Positions 11,860-22,979 of a DNA stretch of 64,000 bases are shown here, in pieces. The first letter of the stretch is position 1. Every line of letters starts with the position of its first letter. This stretch comes from Ceratothoa steindachneri (Eukaryota > Arthropoda > Malacostraca > Isopoda > Cymothoidae): contig OZ018321.1 of assembly GCA_963969495.1 (NCBI GenBank), positions 104,704,066 to 104,768,065 of the forward strand, given 5' to 3'. The position numbers and the translations under genes are program-made. Under the pieces are notes generated by a model. The model saw nothing but the letters and a program-made list of their open reading frames with translations. It had not been told where the DNA came from and ran no database searches.

Positions 11860-12420
11860 CTAAGGCTTTACAGCCGGGGCAGTCATCTCTTCCTCAGGTG
11901 GATTAGTGGGTGCTTTTGTGGGTGTTTTCATATTTGTAGTGTTATTCGTATTATCACATTTCCTTGTTGCCATAGTCTGGCTCCGAGGATCCCGTGAGAG
12001 GCCATTGCTCGGGGCTGGAACCTTTTGGCAGCTTTTCTCACTTGTGGGTGGAGGTTTACCCGAAGGATTTCGTCCGGCGGACGGTTTTCGGGAAACCACA
12101 TTTCTTCCATGCCGTTTTTCACTAGAATGTTATTCATCTCCTTCGCAAAGGTACCAGGTCGCGTCAGGTTTGCAATGTGTGCATAATATATGCAGAAAAT
12201 TTTCTTCCCTATTTGGACAAAAGTGGGCTTTGTGGCCGCACTATCTCTCTCTCTCTCTCTCTCTCATAAAGAAAGTAGAGGGAGAGGTGACGCACCCTTG
12301 TCGCGGGAACAGAGCTTGTGTGTACCTTTGACTTTTCGAGCTATGTCGACGGGGGTACCTCTTCTGGCTACCCCTGATAGGGCTTTCCTTGTCGATTTGG
12401 TTGAAAACGAGATTTTAGAC
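11860..12420 (-). pseudogene. Probable LINE ORF1 fragment (zinc knuckle, basic tail)
   Basis: On the reverse strand, broken frames read a zinc-knuckle-like piece CGHKAHFCPN near 12220, then a Pro/Thr/Lys-rich tail (11860-12099) such as GRNPSGKPPPTSEKSC and TPTKAPTNPPEEE. Upstream (12310-12420) is RKALSGVARRGTPVDIARKV. This arrangement resembles the nucleic-acid-binding ORF1 of I/Jockey-type LINEs. A (TC)n tract interrupts it. It may belong with the clearer ORF1 fragment at 17290-17730, which lies beyond the CR1-like LINE on the same strand; if so, the CR1 element may have inserted into it. That link is inference. Confidence 0.35.
12239..12266. repeat. (TC)n microsatellite
   Basis: About 26 bases of TC dinucleotides inside the probable LINE ORF1 fragment. 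Confidence 0.9.
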
Positions 12421-13170
12421 TAATTGCGTCATTCCTTCTTTTTCTACTCTATCCTTCTCCTTTTTTACTTTTATCCTATCTTTCCCACTTATACAAAAGA
12501 AAAAAAAGCCTACTTCTACCATGTCACTTTTTCCCTTTTTTCCCCTCTATCTACATATAAGGACCTGACAGCTACCTCACACGTCAGAAGAGAGGCTTTG
12601 GAACCTCTATAAACAACGCCAATCGACGCTCACTGGTTGCGAGAGACTAGGACTAGAGGTGTCCTAGGCGTTGGGACACGATTAATGGGATGAGGGTAGT
12701 GCCCCGTTAACCCCTTCCCTGGCGCGTAATTATTAACCGTTCCCAGTGCCCGTTGACGGGTGCCTCTGGTAGCATCGGTCCGAGGTTACGGTCCTTTGTT
12801 CCCAGGTTGATTGCCAGGCCAATAAAAAGCCTTGGGTCGAGTCTCTTGGTGTAGCGGGATATCCATTGAACGCTGTTCAAAAATCTTGGCCGTCGTGAAG
12901 GGAACTAGTAGGAGTTTAGTACGTGGTGTGCTCCGTTTTTCACCTGGTGAGAAATCGATGGCCTCTTCCGGGACCGTCAGTGCTGCTTGGTTGGGAGCCA
13001 CGGCATGCCGAGGTTTGACGACTTGGTCAGACGAATAGCAGCACAAGGAGCGTGCCTTCTGAAATATCCGAAAACTCTCCAATCGATAGGCGGGAGCGAC
13101 TCACGAAGGGGGGAACTCACCACTCCCTTTCTTTTTTATTGAGTGGTCACAAAGTATTCAGAGAAATAAA

Positions 13171-14248
13171 GTGTTTAGCATGACTGGAAAGAAAGGACCT
13201 GGTGCGTTAAAGTATACCTGTTCGACATGCCAAAAGGACAAATGGTGCGTAGATTTTATGGAGGAGTGTTTCTCAAAATGCCCCCCTGGAAGTATCTGCA
13301 CAGACTGCGTCCTAAGGGCAGAACTTCAGGAGCTTAAGGAACTTTTTAAATCTTCTGAGGAAAACACACGACGGCTGGAAGAAACGGTGAAAATCATTGA
13401 ATCTGAGCATGTGACTCAAATCCGTCATCTTAAAGCCATCATTGCAGAGATTAAAGCCACCAAGGTAGAGCAAGAGCAACAAAAAACTATCAACGGCGCA
13501 GATGACTCCTCTGTTGAGCCCTCATGCACCGCGTAGATAGAGATAAGCCATCCATCCAACGTCCAAGAGCCAGCTGCTGCTGTGGTTACTCAGGGCGTCA
13601 AAAAAGAAGAAAAGGAAGAGTCAGAAAGGAAAAACAGTAGATAAAACAGAAGAGAAAGTAGAAAGGAAAGAAAAAAATGAATAAGAAAAAGAAGAAAAAA
13701 AAAACCCAAATGTGGGGAAGAAAGAGGAATCGAAAGAGCCCATACTGAAAGGGAAGTCTCTGATCTCTGAACCCAAATGCCTGAGGGTCATCGTGATCGG
13801 TGACTCCCAAGCGCGGGATCTACAACCCTTGCTAGCGGCACGCCTTCACCCCAGTGTGAAGGTAAGCTGCCTTCCAGTAAATGGGAACGAAGAATTAAGG
13901 GTGGAGGCTGAGAAATCTCGGGTCTCTGAGAACTTAGTAGTTGCCCTCATGGCAAGTGGCGACGATCTCTACCTACGAGGAGCTAAAGTAGGGGCCAGCG
14001 GTAAGATCCTGACCACGGTTATGGGAGGAGTTGACCACTGTGGGCTAAAAACCCGCAGACGTGTCGTGGTCGGAATACTCCCAAGACGAGGTCCATCCCG
14101 CAATGCTCACACGAGGATCGTCTCCATAAACCAACGCCTGGGAGATCTTTGTAAGACGGAAGGAGTCTTTTTTGTAGACCCCTACCTCACCTTTTACGGG
14201 AGAAATGACCTGTACAAAAGGGACGTAGTGCATCTTTCCTTTAAATGA
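13171..14248 (+). pseudogene. CR1-like ORF1: Cys-finger, coiled coil, SGNH esterase
   Basis: The first part (13171-13536, 121 codons) begins MFSMTGKKGPG and has a PHD-like set of cysteines (CSTCQKDKWC, CFSKCPPGSICTDC) followed by a Leu/Glu-rich coiled coil. It stops at 13534. A Lys-rich, A-rich stretch (13590-13710) follows, then a shift by one base into the second part (13712-14248, 178 codons). That part is an SGNH/GDSL hydrolase-like domain: VIVIGDSQARD carries the nucleophile serine and DVVHLS the Asp/His pair. CR1 ORF1 proteins bind element RNA and form particles; the esterase is a known CR1 ORF1 feature of unclear substrate. One stop and one frameshift separate the halves, so no full ORF1 protein would be made. 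Confidence 0.82.
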
Positions 14249-14379
14249 AAGCTGCACTCGCAAACATGATCCAGGATTTTGTGGAGCGGACCCAAAGAAG
14301 TGTCAGACCCCGAGTAAAGGAGGACGTACGCCAGTACACCCATGTTACTCCAAGAACTACCTTTTCTGAAATCCCAAAG

Positions 14380-17185
14380 AGAGGAGTCCTACAGTCGGGG
14401 ACTCCCTCAAAGATCTACTGTTTAATGCCAGGTCTATCAAAAACAAGTTTCTAGAACTTCGTGGCCTCGTAGCAACAGAAGAACCTGAGATGGTGGCCTT
14501 CACGGAGTCAAGGATAAAAACCTCAAGCCGAGATTTTGAAGGTTAATTCACGTTACCCGGTTATCAGCTTTTCCTGAAAGATAGGTCAGACATAGAGGGT
14601 GGCGGTGTGATGTTGTATGTCAAGGATACTCTTAACTCGACGGATTGCAACATTGTATCCGACCATTGACTACTAGGTGTTGACCTAGAGATAGGTCCTG
14701 CCAAATACAGAACCCTGGTGCTTTATAGTCCTCCTGCCCAACTCGTTGAAAAGGACAGAGATCTGTACCAGCTACTAGGAGAACTTGTCGAAGACAGAGT
14801 GTGTATCGTCAAGGGGAATTTCAACACACAGGTTGACTGGGAAACCAGAGAACCCTGTGGCGAGAACGCACTACTCCTGAAGTTTGCGAACAACGAGTTC
14901 TGGACTCAATGAGTAAGAGAGCCAACAAGAGGAGACAATATCCTGAACTTGGTTTTCACCCCTGAGGATGACATCGTTAAAGACCTCTCTGTTAGCGAAA
15001 AGGTCGGTGGCAGTGACAACCGACTAATTAGATTTGTAGTCAAAGTCCCGAAGGCAGGGCCTGCAACTAGTAAATCGAGAAAAGTCGATTTGAAAAGAGC
15101 AGACTTTTCAGGTCTTCATCCTGGAATGACTGACGCGAGGCTAGAAGTGTGCGATGTTGTTAAAGACACGTGGAATAGTTTCAAAACTACATTCATGAGT
15201 CTTCAATCACGTTTAATCCCTGTGAAATGTCCCCGTCGGTCTTCTGTTCAACCAAAGTGGTTTAATCGAGAAATCGGCCAACTGATTAGGGAGAAGAGAA
15301 CTGTGTACCGGCATTTGAAGATCTCGGGCGGCTTTGACGAATACCGGAGGCTAGCCAGCAGAGTGAAGTCCAGCATAAGGGCAGCTAAGCGGTCTGAGGA
15401 ACTCCGAGTGGCGAGACTCTGTAAAGAGAATCCCAAGGAGATTTTATATATGTGAGGAGCCGTAGACCAATCCGTTGAATGATTGGCCCTTTGAGAAATG
15501 AGGAGGGGGCATTAAAGCTTTCACATGCAGAAAATGCTAACCTCCTCAACGACTACTTCTCTTCAGTGTTTACTGAAGAGTGTGGTCCCATCCCCCAGCT
15601 AATGGATTCCTACTCGGGGGAAAAGCTGGAGGATATGGACTTCCCTGAAAGGGAAATAAAAAAAGAAGATCAGTGACCTAATGACGAATAAGTAACCTGG
15701 CCCGGATGGGTTTCTACCTAAAGTGTTAAAAGAAGTGCGCGACCAAGTGTCACGACACTTAAGCGCAATCTTCAACATGTCAATTGGAAACGAATGCGTT
15801 CCTAGAGACTGGCGTGAAGCGAAGGTGACTCCTATCTTCAAGAAAGGAGACCGTAGCCAACCGTCAAACTACCGACCTATCAGTTTTACTTCGATAGTCG
15901 GTAAACTCATGGAAAGCATGATGGTGCACAAAATGACGTCGTATTTAGAGTCAAAGCTGCTACTGAGGAGTTCCCAGCACGGCTTCCGAAGGCAACGGTC
16001 ATGCCTGACGAACCTTGTGGAATTCTTCCACTTCGTTTTCAGTGAGCCCGATCGGGACAAGGCGGTGGATGTGGTGTACTTAGACTTTCAGAAAGCCTTT
16101 GATAAGGTACCACACCACCGCCTTCTCCGGAAAGGGCGAGCACTGGGCTTAGACGGAAAAGTAGCCGGCTGGATCGAGAACTGGCTAAGTGGCAGACGGC
16201 AACGGATAGTGGTTAATGGACAAGCTTCTGCGTGGGTGACCGTTACTAGTGGGGTGCCTCAAGGTTCTGTCCTGGGACCACTACTATTCATCATCTACGT
16301 CAACGACATGAACGGTGACATGGTTGCCAAGATTTCCAAATTTGCCGACGATACCAAGCTTGGTATGAACGTTGCAAAGGATATAAATACTGCCCGCCTG
16401 CAGGAAGATCTTGGGAAGATTGGGGAGTGTTTGGTCACGTGACAAATGCCTTTTAACGTGAACAAATGCAAAGTGATGCATATCGAACCCAGAAACCCCC
16501 AATCTCAGTATATCCTTAAAAGCACTGCTCTTGAATCGAGTGACACTGAGAATGACTTGTGTGTAACAATCCCTAGTGACCTCAAGTTCTCGAAACAGTG
16601 CATTAAGGCAGAGAAAACGGCCCAAAGGATGCTAGGCTATATAAAGCGCCAGTTTGGATATCGGAACCATGAGATTGTACTGTGTTTGTACAACTCACTT
16701 GTCCGACCGCACCTGGAGTATGCCGTACAATTTTGGAGTCCTTTATTTCGAAAGGACATCGCGAGATTGGAACGCGTACAAGCCAGGGCAACCAAGCTGA
16801 TTCCCTCTATCCGACATAAAAGTTATGAGGATAGACTAAAGGAATTAGATCTGTTCTCGCTGGAAACCCGTAGACTGCGTGGTCATCTCATCGAAGTTTT
16901 CAAAATACTTCGAGGGTTCGACAATGTTGACTACCGGGATATTTTCACACTGAGTGAGAACAGAACGCGCATAACGGCTTCAAACTTGAACTAAAGCGTT
17001 ATAACCGCAATCTGTGTGGAAATTTTTTCACTTACAGTATCTGCGGTAAGTGGAACGCACTTGCAGTGGAAGTTGTCAACAGTGAATCTGTTGACCAGTT
17101 CAAGTCAAGACTAGACAAAGTCTTGAAAAGTGGCCGTTTAGGGACGCAAAACAATTTAGCAGCCATGTGCCTGCTCGATTGCTAG
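14380..17185 (+). pseudogene. CR1-like ORF2: endonuclease and reverse transcriptase
   Basis: The product would nick target DNA and reverse-transcribe the element RNA. The endonuclease begins around 14415 (LLFNARSIKNKFLELRGL, then AFTESRIK, GGGVMLYVKD). The RT runs over 15723-16994: NYRPISFTSIVGKLME, QHGFRRQRSCLTNL, VVYLDFQKAFDKVPHHRLL, SGVPQGSVLGPLLFIIYVND and KFADDTKLG. The catalytic FADD is intact. The C-terminus matches CR1 RTs: NSLVRPHLEYAVQFWSPLFR, KWNALAVEVVNSESVDQFK. In-frame stops occur at about 14544, 14669, 14910, 15453, 15674, 16440 and 16992, with frameshifts near 15460-15680 and 16985. A TGA at 16440 separates two long open segments. The copy is inactive but still easily readable. 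Confidence 0.88.
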
Positions 17186-17289
17186 TCCAAAGGTACCCTC
17201 CTTGAATGGACCTTAAGGTCTCCTAGGGTACCTTCTTTCCTTGTTGTTACTCCTTGTTGTTACTATTCTCGGTGACAGTGGCCTTGGCA

Positions 17290-17730
17290 ACCCTACCTTA
17301 GGTAGGGTTTGCCTTTCTCTCCTCTTCTTTTTTGTCCATTTCTTTTGTAATTTTAATTTGCTCCTTTTTAATTGGGCAGCTCATGCACATTGTGCTGTAT
17401 GGGCCACCACAGTTAAGGCACTTCTGTATTTCACTTTTGCAGTCACGCCAAACGTGACTGTATTCAACGCACACAGAAAAATGCAGAGTTGTCACATTCG
17501 GGCATGTCGCGATAGTGTGTTCGTTGTACTTGTAGCACTTAAAGCACATTTGCAAGCCAACGAATTCTTCCCTCTCGATCTGCTCACAGCAGACTCGGAC
17601 ATGGAGTAGGCCATTTGTTTTGATTTTATCGCTATCGAAGTTCACCCCCCCCCAAAAAAAAACATCTTTAATAAGTGGGTGTAGTCTTTAAATTTTATAA
17701 TTTCGGCTACTTTGGCCAAAGTGTCATTCT
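17290..17730 (-). pseudogene. LINE ORF1 fragment with CCHC zinc knuckles
   Basis: A reverse frame (17298-17645, 115 codons) reads a row of cysteine knuckles: CFKCYKYNEHTIATC, CVEYSHVWRDC and CLNCGGPYSTMCMSC, followed by a Lys/Glu-rich tail. The middle one is part of a clean CX2CX4HX4C; the third has Tyr where His is expected. Upstream, in another frame, DTLAKVAEIIKFKDYTHLLK fits the preceding part of ORF1 in I/Jockey-type LINEs. Such ORF1 proteins bind element RNA. The fragment ends abruptly against the 3' end of the CR1-like LINE, so the CR1 element may have inserted here. A run of C and A bases near 17647-17662 contains the frame break. Confidence 0.65.
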
Positions 17731-18106
17731 GCTGAATCTCCTACGGGCGAGTGTCCTCCAACTAAGGGATCAAGAGGGCTGCAGATGATACTTCTGTGTG
17801 ATCGGATTTGAGGTGGTGTCTGTGGTCGAAGATTTATTTTTTAAGGGCATCTGCGGCACGTGGGGAGGTGAGGTCTTCAGTGTCCTTCTCCCTCGCACAG
17901 ATATCTGAGTATCCATTAGGAATTTAGGAATATCTACGAGCCTGACCAAACAAATGTTTAGCTCTCCATATATTTTTCAAAGACCTTACCCCTGTCCGGT
18001 TTTTTCCGGTCAAGGAAGGTCCTTAAGGCAATTCGCCTTGTCTCTTTCATCACCCCTTCATCTCAACCGATGGTGGAATTTGTGAGAGACGAAAATAGGA
18101 CGAGTT

Positions 18107-18142
18107 TTGTGTGTGTATTAGTGTGTGTGTGTGTGTGTATGT
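18107..18142. repeat. (TG)n microsatellite
   Basis: About 36 bases of mostly TG dinucleotides. Confidence 0.9.
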
Positions 18143-19585
18143 TTAGGGAGTCGTTCGATTAGAATTAGAAATATAAATGTAGGGAAAGCTAGTGAAAATT
18201 AGTGTACGATGTCTAAAACCAAATAAATTTTTCACCACTTTACCTTAGGACGCGACGAACTCCTCTTTTCCCTCTCCCTTCACTAGCCTTCATAGAGGCC
18301 AGCCAAGTTAGAAAGCCACCTTCGGACGCAAGCTGCCTTTGATTTTTTTTCTGACACTCACGGTTAACGCGAAAAAAAGCAATTCATTTCGCGAAAATTA
18401 TAACGTCTGATCAAATTTGGCACTAAAGCACTGTACTGCGTAGCGATTAGCACAACTGAACCATCCAGATGACAAGCAGTTAAAATAGGACATACTCTAG
18501 TAATAAATAATGCGATGAAATTAAATATTTCACACATTTATTATCAACGGAATACCAACGAATCAATTGTCTCACGAGTTTGTAAAAAGTATGATAGGTA
18601 CAGGATATCATGAATGGTAATGTAGGCGATCATACTTCCCGGAGTTAGACCGAATAGGGATGAAAATTCATTGTCATTGCCGCCCGAAAACGCGAAACAA
18701 CATCCTGTCCATGGTATAAGCTCAGCAAGTGTGACAGCAATATATCGGTGATGGAGTAGCTTGGAGAATGCCATGACTTGCTTGTTGAAGTTAATACGCT
18801 GTGTGGTCACCTGTGTTGCCGTGAGAGTCACAACAGGTGAACAACGTTCTGTTACTTTTCGTGTAGCTTAATGTGGTGAATCGTCAAGAGCTTTTTTTAT
18901 ACAGAAGAGTCAATTTACTAATCGTAAGCATTCTTCCTCGGGTCTTCTCTTCATCCAGATGCCGTAATAAGTGAAACTTGCTTGAATTACGACGCTTTCA
19001 ATATCAGGCCAATTTTGTACAGTTGTGCTTGGTATCTCTGCGCTTTATACGCTGGGTGAATTTCATTCAGATGTAATAGAACTCCACAATTTTATTTCAT
19101 CACTTTGTTGGCGATCCACTTTGCAAGTACTTTCTGCACAAACCAAGTCTGCTTAATAAGAAGTCCTCACTATCCAGACAATACCAAGCTATTGCGCAAA
19201 AATGGCGCTGATTGAACTATACCACTTTACTGGGAAGCAGCTACAAACTATCTCAGTGGATAAACCATCCACAACATGCTAAAATGTCAGAGGCCAGAGA
19301 CACCGTCAGTAAAGACAAGGAGGGCCCTTTTAGTCGAGGGCGAGATTATTATTATAGAGCGCTCTCTATATAACTATATAATTATTCTATTACATTGCCA
19401 CATCACAAGGAGTGTTAATTTCCCCATCTTGACTTGAAAATGCTTCCCTCGATTAGCTACCATTCATGCGCATGTTTATTACCCTTGTTATTTTTTCTTA
19501 TTACTTGGTGTCATTCGTTTTCTCGCTTGACGACTCTTATTTGTCGTTAAAAAATACTTCTTCATTTTCTTCAACACTAGAGGAA
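18143..19585. other. No feature recognised
   Basis: A 95-codon reverse frame (18544-18831) looks hydrophobic in parts but has no motif I can place and no supporting neighbour. Nothing else is apparent. Confidence 0.45.
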
Positions 19586-19589
19586 TCTT

Positions 19590-20010
19590 CGTCACTAATG
19601 TCAGGAAGTTCTCCAAAGGCATAGTGGAATTTCATCACAATGAGCTAAAGTACGATGTGTTGATTGAAGAGCAAGATACTTGAGGCTGCTCCGGTTTTTA
19701 CTGTTTATCCAGTTCAAATTGATAGCGAAAGAGTAGCAGTCAGTGTCATGGTTTGTTGGCTCCCTCCAAACCTTGGGAATTTTAAACTTCAGACAATTCT
19801 TTTTGTCCTCTGTCCAACGACGCAGATAGTCGGTGCATGTCATTCATACCATGTGTGTTCCATAAACTTAATCCTGGTCACCAAGTTTCATACCAAAATA
19901 AGCATCGTAAACGGGCTTTATGAGGAACAACGATGTATTTGCTGCAGATGTAGCAGAATACACCGGGCTTATTTTTGCAAGACTTATTGACCGAATTCAT
20001 TTCATTCACC
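19590..20010 (-). pseudogene. Uncharacterised animal Cys-rich family (WREP / CYFC) remnant
   Basis: On the reverse strand, in two frames, this reads GVFCYICSKYIVV (about 19920-19960), then LRRWTEDKKNCLKFKIPKVW, then REPTNHDTDCYSFAINLNWI, and PLCLWRTS to a stop at 19601. The order FCYIC, LRRW, PKVWREP, DCY(F)C, NSKNR and AHCDE(I)P is the conserved N-terminal region of a multi-copy uncharacterised protein family I recognise from crustacean, insect and cnidarian genomes. Its copy number and spread suggest it travels with mobile elements, but its function is unknown. The pattern of Cys pairs suggests a metal-binding module. Here the second Cys of the CYFC pair is lost (CYSF) and a frameshift separates the two halves. 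The long C-terminal part typical of the family is not present nearby. Confidence 0.55.
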
Positions 20011-20694
20011 TGCAAAAGAAAAATACCAGTTAGTCAAAAATTGAAGCTTTTAAATTCTTCAGAATTCGGTTTTTTTATAAAATAAAAAAGATATTTTACA
20101 TCATATAAATCAAAAAGTTAACCTGATTGAGAAAAACTAATTTGATTTTTTTGGATTCAGTATAACAAAATCGTCCTAAAAAGAAGTAAAAATCAGGCAA
20201 TAAAGTTCGTGCTTGCCAGTGTATACAGTAGAAATTTTAATGCTTTAGACTGCATTTAACTGTTAACTCATTGGCATCTTTCATCACCATTTGTGGTTCG
20301 TTGTCATCAACGTAGTACATTATAGTTTCATCACATTAAATCCCTTGTACCTCACATTTTTATCTTTATTTTTAGTAATTTACATTTTATTTGATTGATT
20401 CTTAAACGGTTTTATTAAAAAAAAAAACAATAAATGTTGAAGTATATCTTAACACTCCCATCGAGAGAGGGCGTATTCGCTCGCTATTTCCTTCCTTTAA
20501 TGATGTCAAAAAGTCAGTCATTTACACTTTTTTGAATAAACTTTGAATAAACTTTAACTAAGATCATGTACACTAATTACTAGAGGTCCAACATCATTTA
20601 GCAATGCTCCTTTACCCATTAAATACCCCCCTACCACGCAACGCTTCTTGACGCATTAAAATGAATAGATTGTCTTTGTACACAACATAAAATG
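20011..20694. other. No feature recognised
   Basis: AT-rich, no gene or repeat recognised. Confidence 0.5.
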
Positions 20695-20950
20695 CTCTCG
20701 AACTAGCCAAATGGGTAAGGAGTTAGACTTCCACGCCTAGGTAACGGACTTCATTCCCAGCGAGAGCGCGGAAGGGAGTTAACACATTTGCGGAAACGCT
20801 GAGTTATCCGTGGTGGTACATACTCCATTACACACATCATCAAGCACAAAGCTATGCGCATTATTACCGCAGTAACTTTGCTTCTCCCGTCTTTACACAC
20901 ACAAATCATCACCTTTTCGTCCCAGAGCCTTCTGAAGGGCTATCCATATC
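20695..20950 (+). repeat. tRNA-derived SINE
   Basis: A tRNA-like head starts near 20703: TAGCCAAATGGGTAAGG resembles an RNA polymerase III box A, and ACTTCATTCCC about 45 bases later resembles a box B. The body continues with a non-tRNA region and short CA-rich tracts near 20895. The head cannot fold into a good cloverleaf, so this is a SINE and not a tRNA gene. Confidence 0.5.
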
Positions 20951-21950
20951 CACAGATTCCTGATTAAGAACGGGTGGCTATCCTTGGTTGTCTGCACCTG
21001 CCCACCTGGTGCCTTAAGACTTACTGGTGATTGTCATTTTGATCTTTATGTAAATTTCATTTTCCGGTCGAGAGATCTCTTCTTCGATCGAAATGGGGTA
21101 AAGAGTTCGAGTCCTACAAAGAGAGCGGACAAACAATAAGTCGTTCATAGGGACTGCCACCAGAGGTGGTGCGTCTGGTTCTAGCGTGAGTGCAGAAAGC
21201 TCCTGCTATGTACGTGACCACTCACGCAGCCAAATACAACACAGCGCCTAACCAACACCTCTTTTCGCACATCGATGCTTCCCTAAGGAAGGATGCGTGA
21301 TTTTCCTTGGGTCAAGAAGGGTTTCCTCCTCGTTGGTCGGTGGTAAAACAGAGTGCCCCCTCGTCCCTCAAATACCAATTCGCTTTTGACAGGAGGAGGG
21401 GCTGGCATAAGGGGGAAGGGATCTCTGACAGCATTCTTCAAGTGAGACTGGTACCTCAACGAATTTCCTCCAACCCAACCCGATCTTTTAGCCCGTCTAC
21501 TTCTCTCCCTTTCAGCAAACGATGCATAAAGAGGCCGTTTTTACTTATTTAAGAGCAGTTGTCTTGGCGGTGAGTCCCAAACCATTTCCAGATCCGAGGT
21601 TTGCTTATTTATTGAGCGCTGATCTATTATGGATGATGATCTGTGTTGCAAAGGGGCTACGGGGCACTCAGAGTACATAATGGGGAGGGGATCAGTGCCG
21701 AGGAGGCAGTTAATTCGGAAGCACCTGAATTTGTTGCAGGTGAGAGAAAACGAAAATACGATGGGTAACTTTGGAATCAGATTTTATATTATTGAAACTA
21801 TGGCAAAAAAACCCCACAGTTAATTAAAACCTATTTTACCAAAAAACTGCTTGAATTATGAATTAGTTGAAGATACATTCCCCCCCCCCCAAAAAAAAAG
21901 ATGAGACTAATTGGGTATTATTATTATAAAAATAAGGGAATGCATCTTTA
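20951..21950. other. No feature recognised
   Basis: A second box B-like GAGTTCGAGTCC occurs at about 21107, which could be another decayed SINE, but no box A is clear. Frames at 21307-21552 and 21629-21823 have no motif. Confidence 0.4.
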
Positions 21951-21952
21951 CA

Positions 21953-22145
21953 TATTATAGCGTACGAGAAGTGCAGGCGAGCGGCTTAAAAGCTTCGTTT
22001 GAATCAGTCTTTTTTTGAGACTCAGGATGGCCGAGTGGATTTGCCGCTGACTAACAGTGGCCCAGCGACGCGGGAAGCTGTTCGCAACTCGCATACGCTA
22101 TTATTTTTTCTTTGCTCTTTTTCCTACTCTCCTCTATCTACAATG
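21953..22145 (+). repeat. tRNA-like unit, forward copy
   Basis: A 190-bp unit that starts TATAGCGTACGAGAAGTG and contains a tRNA Leu/Ser-like body: TGGCCGAGTGG is a perfect box A, GCCGCTG(ACTAA)CAGTGGC gives a 7-bp anticodon-type stem, and GTTCGCAACTCG is a damaged box B. It ends near CTCCTCTATCTACAAT. The same unit occurs inverted at 25618-25808. It is best described as a tRNA-derived SINE-like unit. A functional tRNA is unlikely, given the bad anticodon loop and box B. Confidence 0.65.
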
Positions 22146-22412
22146 GTGCCCAGACCCGGGAGGGGGAGCGATAGCCCTTGGATAACATTTCCAAACGGTC
22201 TGTCTTCATTTCTTCAAAGTACGCTCCGCTTCTAGGAGGGTGGTTGTATAGCGTACGAGAAGTGTAAACGAAGCTTTTAAGCCGCTCGCCTGCACTTCTC
22301 ATATGCTATACAAACCCCCCTCCTAGAAGCAGAGCGTATTTAGAAGAAATGAAGAGAGACCGTTTGGAAATGTTATCCAAGGGCTAACGCTTTCCCTCCT
22401 AGGTCTGGGTGC
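22146..22412. repeat. Large palindrome (118-bp arms, 28-nt spacer)
   Basis: The arm at 22146-22264 (GGTGCCCAGACCC ... AGCGTACGAGAAGTG) is repeated as its reverse complement at 22293-22412 (CACTTCTCATATGCTATA ... GGTCTGGGTGC) with modest divergence. The spacer at 22265-22292 contains GAAGCTTTTAAGCCGCTCGC, which is the reverse complement of the segment just inside the forward tRNA-like unit. Single strands could fold into a long hairpin. A foldback-type element or an inverted duplication during insertion could explain it. Confidence 0.75.
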
Positions 22413-22539
22413 TCTGACAGCACGCCATCAATTTGCTCGCACTCACCTAGTGCCCTGGTAACACGCCATCAAATCGCTTATACCGAAAATGTTCATCTAG
22501 AACCACTGTCACCTCATTCTCCTCCTACTATACCCCTTT

Positions 22540-22936
22540 ATGTACAGTACTCCCCCAAAACAACTTCAACCCCACCCTTTTAACCACCCCTGCTACTTCA
22601 ACTCCACCTTCCGTTTTGCTGCCTTCTCCTCCTTTGTTGCAGGAACCCTCGTCGGCAGAAGTAGTCAGTCAGAAGCAAATCTCTCCCCTACTGGTCACTC
22701 CATCAGCGAACAACGGGGCTTAAGACTCCCACATCCCCTTTGACGCCATCTTGAAAGGAACCAACAAGCGGATCACCTTCGCACCATCAACCTTCTCTTG
22801 TGCCAGTACCTCGTCCAACGCTACTGGCACTGCCACAGCAAATATGTGTCCCCGTACCCGCAGCCAAACCAATGGTACTCTCATCACACGCTCCGGTCGC
22901 GTTGTCAAAAGGCCACGTCGGTACTCGGACTTGTAA
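22540..22936 (+). pseudogene. Gypsy-like pol C-terminal tail
   Basis: Broken forward frames end in a Pro/Ser-rich tail with CPRTRSQTNGTLITRSGRVV, then KRPRRYSDL and a stop at 22936. A short basic tail with a TRSGRVVKxPxRY pattern is typical of the end of the integrase-bearing polyprotein of Ty3/Gypsy-type retrotransposons. It is followed by a polypurine tract and a TG at the right distance, which supports this reading. The rest of pol is missing upstream, where the palindrome lies. Confidence 0.5.
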
Positions 22937-22970
22937 TCTCAAAATAGAAAGGAGGGGGGGTAACCTTCTT

Positions 22971-22979
22971 AGAGGGGAG
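22971..22979 (+). promoter_or_regulatory. Polypurine tract before a 3' LTR
   Basis: AGAGGGGAG sits immediately before TGTTATAGCAATG. Reverse-transcribing LTR elements use such a tract to prime plus-strand synthesis, and the LTR starts with TG right after it. A second purine run (22945-22960) lies just upstream. Confidence 0.55.

Larger units (their letters stand above)
12610..17290 (+). mobile_element. CR1-like LINE, near full length
   Basis: A non-LTR retrotransposon of CR1 type: a GC-richer 5' leader (about 12610-13170), ORF1 (13171-14248), ORF2 (about 14380-17185) and a short 3' tail. ORF1 carries a Cys-rich finger and an SGNH esterase, ORF2 an APE-type endonuclease and RT, the classic CR1 layout. 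Length about 4.7 kb is close to that expected for the family. The base composition of the leader differs sharply from the AT-rich surroundings. Both ORFs contain a few stops and frameshifts, so the copy is recent but inactive. The 5' boundary is estimated from the composition change; the 3' boundary is set where a reverse-strand LINE fragment begins. Confidence 0.85.

Noticed and set aside
18544..18831. 95-codon reverse frame, partly hydrophobic, considered as a receptor exon
   Set aside because: No motif, no splice-site support and no neighbouring coding exons.
22020..22095. Functional tRNA Leu or Ser gene
   Set aside because: Box A is perfect but box B is damaged, the anticodon loop lacks the conserved T, and the same unit is repeated inverted 3.7 kb away.
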